NCBI RefSeq assembly: GCF_005405925.1
Contig: NZ_BJHV01000001.1
Coordinates: 186,001 to 250,000, forward strand
DNA from: Streptomyces antimycoticus
Lineage (GTDB): Bacteria > Actinomycetota > Actinomycetes > Streptomycetales > Streptomycetaceae
DNA length: 64,000 nt
Reading direction: 5' to 3'
Of the stretch, positions 36,036 through 44,700 are shown piece after piece; the stretch's first letter is position 1; the number at the start of each line of letters is the position of its first letter. The notes under the pieces were generated by a model. The model did not search any database and was not told the origin of the DNA. It worked only from the letters and a program-made list of their open reading frames with translations. The position numbers and the translations under genes were made by a program.

Positions 36036-36813
36036 GTGACGGTGCACAGTTTCGGCAGGTCTCACCGGTACGGCTCTACCAGCGCATCGTCGAGCAGATC
36101 GAGCAGGCGATCGCGCGAGGTGACCTGAAGCCCGGTCAGCGGCTGCCGAGCGAACGAGAGTTGGTGACGCAGTTCGGGGCGAGCCGGCCCACGGTGCGGG
36201 AGGCCCTGCGCGTGCTGGAGAGCAACGGCCTCGTCCGCTCGCGCCCGGGTGATCCGAACGGCCCGGAGATCCTGCCGTTCTCGCCGGCCGGCCTGACCAA
36301 GGAGATGACCCGGCTCGTCCAGTTCGACAACGTGTCCATGGCCGAGTTGATCTCGTTCCGCATGATCCTCGACGGGTCGGCGAGCCTGCTGGCGGCTCGG
36401 CTGCGGTCCGAGGAGGAGCTGTCCGCCATGGAACGGACGCTCGCCGTCATGTCGGACGCGATCGAGACAGGCTACGAGGAGTTCAGCAAGGCGGATGTCG
36501 CATTCCATGAGGCGGTGGCCGTGGCCAGCCGCAACTCCCTGATCGAGGTCTGCAATCAGGTGGTCCGGGGCGCTGTCCTCTCGCTGATCTCGGACAAGGT
36601 CGCCCACGCGCGCAACAGCACGGCGCTCATGCGGAAGTCGCTCCACCACCACCAGGAAGTGCTCGAGGCGATCCGGGTACGGGACGGCCAGGCGGCAGCA
36701 CGCATCTCGCGGCGCACACTCTACGACTACTACGCCGGCTACGTCCCGAGGACGAACAGGGGCCACTGCTCGCGCTCGTGGACGACGAGGAGACGTCAAC
36801 CACTCTGCCGTAG
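36032..36813 (+). CDS. GntR family regulator, FadR subfamily (frameshifted near end)
   Basis: This is a paralogue of the regulator at 21430, with a winged helix (GQRLPSERELVTQFGASRPTVREALRVLE) and an FCD domain (MILDGSASLLAARLRSEEEL, DVAFHEAV, HHHQEVLEA). It begins with GTG in the amidase stop. At YAGYVP the frame breaks at C3 36745-36747. One added C gives a short tail matching the paralogue's length and a TAG at 36811-36813; uncorrected, the frame runs on through repeats. It likely represses the amidase and importer operons through the shared palindrome. Confidence 0.85.
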
Positions 36814-36863
36814 ACGATCGAGAGGGGATCGGTGTGCTCGCCGGTGGCGAGCACCCGTGACCC

Positions 36864-36933
36864 GTGTGCGGTGTGCGGTGTGCAGCGTGCGGTGTGCGGT
36901 GTGCGGTGTGCGGTGTGCGGTGTGCGGTGTGCG
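36864..36933. repeat. heptanucleotide tandem repeat, 10 x GTGTGCG
   Basis: Ten head-to-tail copies of GTGTGCG fill 70 bp. Eight are perfect, one is GTGTGCA and one GCGTGCG. It lies between the convergent ends of the second GntR gene and the AsnC regulator. No protein-coding constraint is evident. Such a short-unit array is prone to copy-number change. Confidence 0.9.
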
Positions 36934-36967
36934 AGCGGAGGCGATCGGCTCGTCGGCCACCTCGATC

Positions 36968-37429
36968 TCAGGGCACGGACGTCCCGCGTTGCCAGGAGGC
37001 GATGACGATCAGCGTCTTCGTCTGCAGCACGCCGACACCCTTACGACGCAGACGATTGACCACCTTCTGCAGGTCATCGACATTGTCGACATGCAACCGG
37101 ACAAGTGCGTCCACGTCGCCGGTGAGCGTCAACACCTCGTCGACCTCCGGCAGAGTCGACGCGAACTCCACGATGTCATGGATGTCCGTGTCGCCCGTGA
37201 AACGCAGCTCAGTGACCGCTTGAAGGCCCTGACCGAGCTTGGCCTGATCCGTCGTGATCGTGTAGCCGGTGATGACTCCCGACTCCTCGAGGCGGGTGAT
37301 GCGCCGACGGACCGGCGCCGGCGAGAGCTGCACCAGGCGTGCGATATCGCGAACGGTGCGCCGCCCGTCGGCTCGCAACAACTCCAAGATCTGCAGATCG
37401 ACCGAGTCGAGATGTACGGGTGCTGACAT
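36968..37429 (-). CDS. AsnC/Lrp family regulator (BkdR-like by context)
   Basis: This 153-aa protein has an N-terminal helix-turn-helix (LDSVDLQILELLRADGRRTV...PVRRRITRLEESGVI) and a C-terminal RAM/ACT-like effector domain (VDEVLTLTGDVDALVRLHVDN). Lrp-type proteins sense amino acids. It is divergent from a branched-chain 2-oxo acid dehydrogenase operon, as bkdR regulators are in other bacteria, so it is likely its controller. The ATG at 37427-37429 is favoured by homology; its ribosome-binding site is weak. Confidence 0.88.
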   Translation of the reverse strand: MSAPVHLDSVDLQILELLRADGRRTVRDIARLVQLSPAPVRRRITRLEESGVITGYTITTDQAKLGQGLQAVTELRFTGDTDIHDIVEFASTLPEVDEVLTLTGDVDALVRLHVDNVDDLQKVVNRLRRKGVGVLQTKTLIVIASWQRGTSVP

Positions 37430-37607
37430 ACCGCAACTGTAAGCAGTACTTCCCTCAACGGTCACTCCCGACCCGGTTGGACTGCTCATATGCGCCTGCT
37501 TCGCATCGCTGTGCGCACTTTTGTTGTGGAGACACCGGGCCCTTGGAACTGTGTCCCTCATGTCAGCCGCGATACAAGCAGCGACACGCGCTGCCCCCTC
37601 TGAAGCC
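37430..37607. promoter_or_regulatory. divergent promoter region of AsnC regulator / 2-oxo acid dehydrogenase operon
   Basis: This gap holds the promoters for the AsnC gene and the rightward operon. The region around 37480-37535 is AT-richer. I see no perfect palindrome. If the next gene starts at the upstream in-frame ATG at 37560, the gap shrinks to 130 bp. Confidence 0.35.
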
Positions 37608-38153
37608 ATGAAACCGGACACGCACCATGGTGGTGCCGTGCTGCGACTCGATGTCGTGGCCATGCCCTTGGCACTCGCTCGCATCGCGTCGATCTTGGCA
37701 CATCGCCAGTTCAACGTGCTCACCATGGACGTCGCCGCGCCCGTCGACGGGCTGCGGAGGATCACCATCGAGGTGGACACGGCAGACGAACTGGGGCTGG
37801 AGCGCCTGGTCAAGTGCTTGAACCGGGCACCCGACGTCGTCAAGGTCGTCCGCTTCTCCGACGACACGTCGCACCATCGGCGCGGGGCATTCGTGGCGGT
37901 CGCCTTCCCCGAAGGCCGACTCGCCGAAGTCGTCGCCATCGCCCGGGCGTTTTCCGCGGAGGTCGTGGAAGCCGGCCGGACTCGCTGCACCGTCTTCGCC
38001 GCGGCGGAGCCCGCCCAGGTCGATGCCCTCGTCGACGCGCTCTCCGGCTTCACCATCCGGGAGCTCATGATGGCGGCGCCGCTGCGGATGCCGCGCTTCC
38101 TCCGGAAGGGCCACACCGCCGTGGACCGTGCGCACACCTGGAGGCGGTCATGA
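37608..38153 (+). CDS. IlvH-like ACT domain protein
   Basis: This 181-aa protein is built like an acetolactate synthase small subunit. Residues about 10-75 form an ACT domain (LALARIASILAHRQFNVLTMDV...RITIEVD). The second half resembles the IlvH C-terminal domain, with RCTVFAAAE and IRELMMAAPLRMPRF in place of the usual tail. No catalytic IlvB subunit is in the window. It overlaps the E1alpha start (ATGA), so it is co-translated with the dehydrogenase and may act as a valine/leucine sensor for it (inference). An in-frame ATG at 37560 is an alternative start. Confidence 0.75.
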   Translation: MKPDTHHGGAVLRLDVVAMPLALARIASILAHRQFNVLTMDVAAPVDGLRRITIEVDTADELGLERLVKCLNRAPDVVKVVRFSDDTSHHRRGAFVAVAFPEGRLAEVVAIARAFSAEVVEAGRTRCTVFAAAEPAQVDALVDALSGFTIRELMMAAPLRMPRFLRKGHTAVDRAHTWRRS

Positions 38154-39247
38154 GCGCGAGCTCCCTTGCGGCGTCCGCGGCGGCCCATGCCGACGACGTC
38201 CTGCAGTTGGTCGATCCTGCCGGAACGCTGAATGAGCAGGCGGCCGCGGGCATGCTCGACGTGACCGATGAACTGGTCCGTACGCTGTACCGCGACATGG
38301 TGCTCGGGCGCCGCTTCGACCAGGAGGCGTACTCACTGCAACGCCAGGGTGAGCTCGGGCTCTGGCTGATGTCCCTCGGGCAGGAAGCGGCACAAGCGGG
38401 GTCGATCCGCGCCCTTCGAGCGGACGACCGGGTCTTCCCGTCCTACCGCGAGCACGTGGCAGCCCTGTGCCGTGGCATCTCACCGGAGGAATTGCTGTCG
38501 CAGTGGCGTGGTGCCAGCCATGGCTCATGGGACCCCGAGCGGTATCACTTCCACATCTACAGCCTTGTGCTGGCGACGCAGACACTGCACGCGGTCGGCT
38601 ATGCGATGGGCGTCCGGTACGACGCCGTCGACAGCGTCGTGTTCAGCTACTTCGGTGACGGCGCGTCCAGCCAGGGGGACGCCAACGAGGCGCTCAACTG
38701 GGCGGCGGTGGCGTCGGCACCCATCGTGTTCTTCTGCCAGAACAACGGATGGGCGATCTCGACACCCGCGAGCAAGCAGTACGCCCGCCCGCTGACGGAA
38801 CGTGCGAAGGGTTTCGGACTCGACGCGGTGGCCGTGGACGGCAACGACGTCCTGGCCGTCCACGCCGCCACACAGCGCATGGTCGAGCGAGTCCGGGCCG
38901 GTGGAGCACCTGGGTTCATCGAGGCGCACACCTATCGCATGTCCGGACACAGCACGTCGGACGATCCGGGGCGCTATCGCGACAATGCCGAGCTCGCCCG
39001 GTGGGAGGCCCACGACCCCGTGGAGCGCGTACGCCTTCTGCTCACGGCGCGCGGCTGGGCCGACGAGGACTACTTCGCCACGGTCGCGTCCGACGCCGAG
39101 GAGCTCGCGGCGCGGACACGCCGGGAGTGCCGTGCCCTTCCGGAGCCGTCCCTGAGCGACACCTTCCGAAACACCTTGTGCGAGGAGACCGAGGCCCTGC
39201 GACGCGAGCGCGAAGGCTTCGAGACATACCTGGAGTCCTTCCTGTGA
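38150..39247 (+). CDS. 2-oxo acid dehydrogenase E1 component, alpha subunit
   Basis: This 365-aa thiamin-diphosphate enzyme subunit has the TPP motif from GDGASSQGD to QNNGWAIS. The phosphorylation-loop-like YRMSGHSTSDDPGRYR region is typical of branched-chain or pyruvate dehydrogenase E1alpha. With E1beta it decarboxylates the 2-oxo acid and passes the acyl group to E2. Overlaps at both ends (ATGA, GTGA) show tight coupling. The context (AsnC regulator, ACT protein) favours branched-chain substrates. Confidence 0.9.
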   Translation: MSASSLAASAAAHADDVLQLVDPAGTLNEQAAAGMLDVTDELVRTLYRDMVLGRRFDQEAYSLQRQGELGLWLMSLGQEAAQAGSIRALRADDRVFPSYREHVAALCRGISPEELLSQWRGASHGSWDPERYHFHIYSLVLATQTLHAVGYAMGVRYDAVDSVVFSYFGDGASSQGDANEALNWAAVASAPIVFFCQNNGWAISTPASKQYARPLTERAKGFGLDAVAVDGNDVLAVHAATQRMVERVRAGGAPGFIEAHTYRMSGHSTSDDPGRYRDNAELARWEAHDPVERVRLLLTARGWADEDYFATVASDAEELAARTRRECRALPEPSLSDTFRNTLCEETEALRREREGFETYLESFL

Positions 39248-40289
39248 CCATCACCGCCGCGGCCGCCTCGGCCACTTCGGCCACTTCGCCCACGCCGAAC
39301 GCCCAGGACAAGGCCGCCACGACCACGCTCGGACGCGCACTGAACGAGGGACTGCGGCAGGCCATGCGCGACGACGAGCGGGTGGTTCTGCTCGGCGAGG
39401 ACATCGCCTCCCTGGGCGGGGTGTTCCGGGTGACCGATGGCTTGGCCGCCGAATTCGGCGACCGCGTGGTGGACACGCCACTGGCCGAATCGGGGATCAT
39501 CGGAACGGCGATCGGCCTGGCCCTGCGGGGGTACCGGCCGGTGTGCGAGATCCAGTTCGACGGTTTCGTCTACCCCGCCTTCGATCAGATCGTCAGCCAG
39601 CTGGCGAAGATGCGGGCACGCTCCCGCGGGCTGCTGCGGCTTCCCGTCACCATCCGGATCCCGGTGGGGGCGGGATCGGCGCGGTCGAGCACCACAGCGA
39701 GTCGAATGAGGCGTACTTCTGCCACACGGCCGGACTGCGCGTCGTAGCGTGCGGCCACCCCCAGGACGCGTACGACATGCTCCGCGCCGCGATCGCGTGC
39801 GACGACCCCGTCATCTTCTACGAGCCGAAGCGCCGCTACTGGGACCGGGCCGAGGTCGGCCTCGGTCGCCCCGTGGACGGCGACACCTTGCAGCGCGCCC
39901 GGGTCCTGCGCGAAGGCGCCGACGTCACCGTGGTCGCCTACGGGCCCACGGTCGCGGTCGCGCTGGGCGCGGCCGAGGTCGCCGCCACCGAGGGCCGTTC
40001 GCTGGAAATCCTGGACCTCCGCTCGCTGTCGCCGCTCGACACCACCGAGCTGTGCGGCTCGGCGTCGAAGACGGGGCGCGTCGTCGTCGTACACGAGGCG
40101 CCCGTCAACGTCGGCCTTGGCGCCGAAATCGCCGCCACGGTCATGACGCACTGCTTCTACGACCTCGAGGCCCCCGTGGAACGGGTCGGCGGCTACAACG
40201 TCCCCTATCCGCCGGCGCGCGCGGAAGACGACTACCTGCCCGATCTCGATCGAGTTCTCGACGCCGTCGACCGGGTGTGTGCCCCGTGA
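39244..40289 (+). CDS. 2-oxo acid dehydrogenase E1 component, beta subunit (frameshifted)
   Basis: This transketolase-like beta subunit is about 348 aa when corrected. It runs from GTG through LGEDIASLGGVFRVTDGL, DTPLAESGIIGTAIGLAL and EIQFDGFVYPAFDQIVSQ to RIPVG, where the frame breaks at G5 39666-39670. One added G gives GGGIGAVEHHSESNEAYF, the family's conserved segment, and the C-terminal domain (GPTVAVALGAAE, SLEILDLRSLSPLD). The N-terminus has a 25-residue Ala/Thr/Ser-rich extension. Confidence 0.88.
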
Positions 40290-40320
40290 ACCGTCCGGCG
40301 GAGCTCTCCTGGAGGACACG

Positions 40321-41625
40321 ATGCTCGTAACCAAGCACTTCCATCTCCCCGACGTCGGCGAGGGTCTCACCGAGGCCGAGATCCTCGAGTGGCGCGTGGG
40401 ACCCGGCGACCCGGTCGGCGTCAACGACACCCTCGTGGAGATCGAGACGGCGAAGGCAGTGGTGGAGCTGCCCAGCCCGTATGCCGGGACCGTCACCGAA
40501 ATCCTCTGTGCCGCCGGCGAGGCGGTGGCCGTCGGTGCGCCGATCATCACGTTCGAGGTCGAGGACGACAGCCCCCCGCAGGCGGGGCCCGAACTCGACG
40601 CCACACCCCAAGAGCCCGTCGATCCGCCCGCCCAGGACGAGCAGCCGACCACCCCCGCCCGCGAGCCCGTCCTGGTCGGCTATGGGCCGGCGCACGCGCG
40701 GACAGCACGACGCCCGCGAAAGAGGAAAACCGAGCAACCGGCCGTCACCTCTTCCGCCCAGACGTCCCTCGCCACCCCGCCGGTGCGCAAGCTCGCCCGC
40801 GACCTCGGAGTCGACCTGCGCCTCGTGGCCGCCACCGGCCCGTCGGGACGCATCACGCGCGAGGATCTCCACCGCCTCGCCGAGCAGCGGGCAACCGCGT
40901 CGAGCGCCCCCGGCCTCCCCCGTGACGACGTGGTGCGCACACCGATTCGCGGAGTGCGCAAGCACACCGCGGAGGCCATGGTCGCGAGCGCCTTCACCGC
41001 CCCGCACGTCACGGAATGGGTCACCGTCGACGTGCAACGGTCCCTCAAACTCCTGAAGCGGGCACGCGCCCACAGGGCGTTCGGGAATGTGCGCCTGACA
41101 CCGCTGTGTCTCGTCATCAAGGCGGCACTGACCGCCATCGCGCGGCATCCCGAGATCAATGCGAAGTGGGACGCCGCGGCCGGTGAGATCGTCCAGTACC
41201 CCGACGTCAATCTCGGTGTCGCCGCGGCGACACCGAGAGGGCTCATCGTCCCCAACATCGCGGCGGCCCAGCGGCTCTCCCTGCGTGAGATCGCCTTGGC
41301 GCTCACCGACCTCATCGATCAGGCCCGCGCCGGCAAGACGCCACCCGAGCGGATGAGAAACGGGACATTCACGATCACCAACATCGGTGTGTTCGGCATC
41401 GACGGCGGAACCCCGATCCTCAACCCTGGTGAAGCGGCGATCCTCTGCTTCGGCCAGGTGCGGCGAACACCGTGGGAACACAAGGGACGCGTACGGCTGC
41501 GCGACACCGCGACCCTCGCCTTGTCGTTCGACCATCGCCTCGTCGACGGCGAGCTCGGTTCACTCGTGCTGCGCGACATCGCCCGGTTCCTCGAGCGGCC
41601 CGAGCTGATGGTTCTCCACCAGTGA
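40321..41625 (+). CDS. 2-oxo acid dehydrogenase E2, dihydrolipoamide acyltransferase
   Basis: This 434-aa core enzyme moves the acyl group from lipoate to CoA. There is one N-terminal lipoyl domain (1-80) with the lipoylated Lys45 in ETAKAVVE and a Pro/Glu-rich linker. A peripheral subunit-binding domain (about 155-190, TPPVRKLARDLGVDL) comes next. A C-terminal catalytic domain (200-434) has His405 and Asp409 in DHRLVDGE. GGAGG precedes the ATG. No E3 gene follows, so dihydrolipoamide dehydrogenase must be shared from elsewhere. Confidence 0.92.
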   Translation: MLVTKHFHLPDVGEGLTEAEILEWRVGPGDPVGVNDTLVEIETAKAVVELPSPYAGTVTEILCAAGEAVAVGAPIITFEVEDDSPPQAGPELDATPQEPVDPPAQDEQPTTPAREPVLVGYGPAHARTARRPRKRKTEQPAVTSSAQTSLATPPVRKLARDLGVDLRLVAATGPSGRITREDLHRLAEQRATASSAPGLPRDDVVRTPIRGVRKHTAEAMVASAFTAPHVTEWVTVDVQRSLKLLKRARAHRAFGNVRLTPLCLVIKAALTAIARHPEINAKWDAAAGEIVQYPDVNLGVAAATPRGLIVPNIAAAQRLSLREIALALTDLIDQARAGKTPPERMRNGTFTITNIGVFGIDGGTPILNPGEAAILCFGQVRRTPWEHKGRVRLRDTATLALSFDHRLVDGELGSLVLRDIARFLERPELMVLHQ

Positions 41626-42408
41626 CCTTTCAGTTGTCGGGGAGGCTCTGAGGAGTCCGCTTCCGCGCTCGCGCAGGTACGCCTCCAGCTCCGCGGCCCC
41701 GGTCAGCATCGCCCGCCCGCGCGCGGACAGCCGACCGTGCCAGTCGCACAGGGTGGTCTGCAGCGGCTCCAGCCCGCCGGCCGCCCGCACCTGGGCGATC
41801 AGCGGAGCGATCTGCTCCAACAGATAGCCGCCGCGCCGGAGTTGGTGGGCCAGCCGGGCGTCCCGTACGGCGGCCTCGTCGTAGACACGGTAGCCGGTCA
41901 GCGGGTCGCGGCGCGGGCGCACCAGCCCGGAGCGCTCCCATTTGCGCAGCGTCGCGGGCCCGATGCCGAGCTTTTCCGCCAGCGGCCCGATGAACGTGCC
42001 ACCGGGCCCGGACACCGCCGCCGACCCGGATCTCACATCGGGCCCGGGAGCTGGGGCGTGCTCCAGGTCGCGGAGAGCGGTCTCCACGGCCTGGAGGGTC
42101 CGGCGGTCGTCGAGGAGCTGGGCATGACTCTCGTCGATGAGGCAGAACGCCTCCTCGACCGAGCCCTGGTTCACGGCCCGCATGATCGACGTCGCCGTCT
42201 GGTGGCCGTGTCCTGGCACCAGGGCGAGGAACGCACGCAGGGCCGCCGCGTGCAGCGAGGTATAGGTGCGGTAGCCGTGCGGTGTGCGACCGGCGGCCGG
42301 AAGAATGCCGGTCTCCTCGTAGTTCCTGACCGCCTGCGTGGACAGCCCGTGCGCGCGCGCCAGATCAACCGGCCTGAGCCGGTTGCCGTTTTGAAGGTTT
42401 CGTCCCAT
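41560..42408 (-). CDS. double-MerR (TioE-like) transcriptional regulator
   Basis: The protein (282 aa as read) contains two MerR-type helix-turn-helix domains. The first is near residues 13-55 (RPVDLARAHGLSTQAVRNYEETGIL) and the second near 150-200 (IGPLAEKLGIGPATLRKWERSGL). This tandem layout is that of TioE-like regulators in actinomycetes. It is divergent from the erythromycin-esterase-like gene across a TTCAAC/GTTGAA palindrome. The 3' end overlaps the E2 gene by 66 bp. If the C4 run before the expected tail lacks one C, the natural stop would be at 41630 and the overlap would disappear. Confidence 0.82.
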   Translation of the reverse strand: MGRNLQNGNRLRPVDLARAHGLSTQAVRNYEETGILPAAGRTPHGYRTYTSLHAAALRAFLALVPGHGHQTATSIMRAVNQGSVEEAFCLIDESHAQLLDDRRTLQAVETALRDLEHAPAPGPDVRSGSAAVSGPGGTFIGPLAEKLGIGPATLRKWERSGLVRPRRDPLTGYRVYDEAAVRDARLAHQLRRGGYLLEQIAPLIAQVRAAGGLEPLQTTLCDWHGRLSARGRAMLTGAAELEAYLRERGSGLLRASPTTERSLVENHQLGPLEEPGDVAQHE

Positions 42409-42433
42409 GGTTCTGCCGATATCGCGAAGAAGT

Positions 42434-42463
42434 TTCAACCGAAAGTTCAACGATACCGTTGAA
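42434..42463. promoter_or_regulatory. putative MerR operator
   Basis: TTCAAC-GATACC-GTTGAA (42446-42463) is a perfect 6-6-6 inverted repeat between the divergent MerR and erythromycin-esterase-like starts. A further TTCAAC copy lies 12 bp upstream (42434-42439). The right arm ends just before the GAAGG ribosome-binding site of the esterase gene. Confidence 0.5.
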
Positions 42464-42466
42464 GGC

Positions 42467-43668
42467 ATGGCTACCGACATCAAGGACACCGCCCATGCCG
42501 TCGAGGCCCCCGCCGTCATGAGGCTGCTTCCGGCCCGGCCGCGGCTGCTCGCCCTGGGCGAGCCCACCCACGGCGAGGACACTCTGCTCGACCTGCGCAA
42601 CGAGCTCTTCCGGCAGCTCGTCGAGCAGGAGGGCTACCGGACGATCGCGATCGAGAGCGACTGCATGAGGGGCCTGGTCGTGGACGACTACGTCACCTCG
42701 GGCACCGGCACGCTCGACGAGGTCATGGAGCGCGGATTCAGCCACGGCTGGGGCACCTCCGCGGCCAACCGCGAACTCGTGCGCTGGATGCGCGCCCACA
42801 ACGACGACAGGCCCGCGTCCGAGCGGCTCCGCTTCGCCGGTTTCGACGGACCGCTGGAGATCACCGGTGCCGCGAGCCCCCGGCAGGCCCTCACCGCACT
42901 CCATGGCTACCTCGCGGGCCGAGTGGACGCGGAGTTGCTCCCCTGCACCGGGGAAACGCTCGATCGCCTGCTCGGCGCGGACGACCGGTGGACCAACCCC
43001 ACAGCGATGAGGGACCCGTCCCAGTCCGTGGGGCGGTCGGCCGGGGCCCGGGAGTTGCGGCTGCTCGCCGACGATCTGGTGGCCCTGCTCGACACACAGA
43101 CACCGCACCTGCTCGCGGCGAGCTCGCGGGACGACTGGGACCGGGCGCGCCTGTACGGGCGCACCGCCACCGGTCTGCTGCGCTACCACCACTGGATGGC
43201 CGACACCTCACCGGCCCGCATGACCTGGCTGGTGAGCCTGCGGGACCAGATGATGGCCCACAACCTCCTCGCCCTCGCGGAACGGGGCCCGGCCTTGGTC
43301 CACGCCCACAACGGCCATCTCCAGCGGGCGAAGAGCACGATGCGGATGGGCGGGATGCCGCTGGCGTGGTGGAGCGCCGGTGCGCTGGTGAGTGCCCAAC
43401 TCGGCGCGGCGTACGCCTTCGTGGTCACGTCCCTGGGCACGATCCGGCACCAGGGAGTGGACACTCCGCCGCCGGACACCGTCGAAGGGCTTCTGTACGC
43501 GCTCCCGGAGGACCGCTGCGTCATCGATGCCCCGCGGCTGGCCACCGCCCTCGGCGAGAGGCTGCCCGCGCACCGCGTATCCCCCTGGTTCGGCTACTCC
43601 CCCTTGACCCGGCCCATCTGGCCGACATTGACGGCATCGTGTTCGTCAAGGACGTCGCGCAGGGCTGA
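42467..43668 (+). CDS. erythromycin esterase family protein (frameshifted near end)
   Basis: About 400 aa when corrected. The family opens macrolide lactones (EreA/B) or hydrolyses related esters. The catalytic-site residues Glu32 and His35 (LGEPTHGE) and Glu63 (AIESD) have EreA-like spacing, and HAHNGHLQR supplies the later histidines. The frame breaks at C5 43599-43603. One added C restores YSPLDPAHLADIDGIVFVKDV and a stop at 43668, five bases from the convergent hydrolase stop. Environmental members are diverse, so macrolide resistance is possible but unproven. Confidence 0.85.
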
Positions 43669-43673
43669 CCGCT

Positions 43674-44600
43674 CTACTTCTTCGGGCTGAATGCGGCCCA
43701 GGGGCCGAGGGCGAAACCATCGCTCTTGCGTCGGACTTCCAGGGCACCCGCACCGCCGAAGTGTGCCGGGACGAGCAACTCTCGTTCATCGGCTGCCCTC
43801 CCGAGAATCCGGCGGCGACTGGCCACCGCTTGTTCCGGAGCCAGGCAGGCGTCGCTGTTGCAGCAGGGCTGGAGAATCTGCACCGGGCTGTGCAGCAGAT
43901 CTCCGACGAAGACCGCCCGGTCGCTCCCGGAGGCGAGGCGCAGCACGGACGAACCGGGAGTGTGGCCAGGCGCGGACTCCAGGGTGAGGTGTTCGTCGAT
44001 GCGGTGGAAACCATCCCAGAGCACGGCCTGTCCGGCCCGGTGGATGGGCGCGATGCTGTCTTCGTAGATCAGGCGGTCGACCTCCTGCCGACAGTCCCCC
44101 TGCCCGTTGCCGGGGCCGTAGTGGGAGTCGTCGGCGGCCGGGATGAGGTATTGCGCGTTGGGAAACGTCGGTACCCACTCCCCGTCCGCGTGGGCGGTGT
44201 TCCAGCCGACGTGATCGACGTGGAGGTGGGTGTTGACGACGACGTCGACATCCCGCGGGCGCACACCGGCCCTCGCCAAAAGGCCGAGGAAATCACCCTG
44301 ACACTGGTGGAAAAACGGCGCCATGCCCGGCCGCTCGCGCCCGTTGCCCGCTCCCGTGTCCACCAGGACGGTCCGCCCACCGCTGCGCAGCACCCACGTC
44401 TGCAGCGCAACCATCGTCCGGTCGCTGTCCGGCTCCCAGTGGTCCGGTGCCAGCCAGTCCTCATTGTCCTTCCACACATCGGCGGTGGCTCCCGGGAACA
44501 TGCCGGAGGTGGGCAAGAACGGTCTGTGCCACTCAATGATCCGGATGACCTCGACATCCCCCAGCACCATGCTCTGCACCCGCTCGTTCTCGTTCATCAT
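43674..44600 (-). CDS. MBL-fold metallo-hydrolase
   Basis: This 308-aa hydrolase has the di-metal motif THLHVDHVGW (His125, His127, Asp129, His130). The downstream metal histidines are in APGHTPGSSV and PAHFGG. It belongs to the general lactonase/hydrolase branch that acts on lactones or organophosphates, not classical beta-lactamases. There is no signal peptide. It is divergent from an AraC-type regulator that may control it. ATG at 44598-44600, or three bases downstream. Confidence 0.87.
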   Translation of the reverse strand: MMNENERVQSMVLGDVEVIRIIEWHRPFLPTSGMFPGATADVWKDNEDWLAPDHWEPDSDRTMVALQTWVLRSGGRTVLVDTGAGNGRERPGMAPFFHQCQGDFLGLLARAGVRPRDVDVVVNTHLHVDHVGWNTAHADGEWVPTFPNAQYLIPAADDSHYGPGNGQGDCRQEVDRLIYEDSIAPIHRAGQAVLWDGFHRIDEHLTLESAPGHTPGSSVLRLASGSDRAVFVGDLLHSPVQILQPCCNSDACLAPEQAVASRRRILGRAADERELLVPAHFGGAGALEVRRKSDGFALGPWAAFSPKK

Positions 44601-44700
44601 GTGCTCGACCCTAAAAAGGCCGAACGATCCTCTCAATGCGCATTCGGCTCATCGAAATACGCATCCGTCTCACGCCTCATACGGGAGATATCCTCGGCGC

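Noticed and set aside
36864..36933. CRISPR-like array
   Set aside because: The units are 7 bp, head to tail, with no unique spacers; this is a simple tandem repeat.
30160..43603. Programmed ribosomal frameshifting in transporter, amidase, dehydrogenase and esterase genes
   Set aside because: No family known to me uses it. The breaks occur in many unrelated genes, always in G/C runs and always short by one base, which fits sequencing under-calls better.
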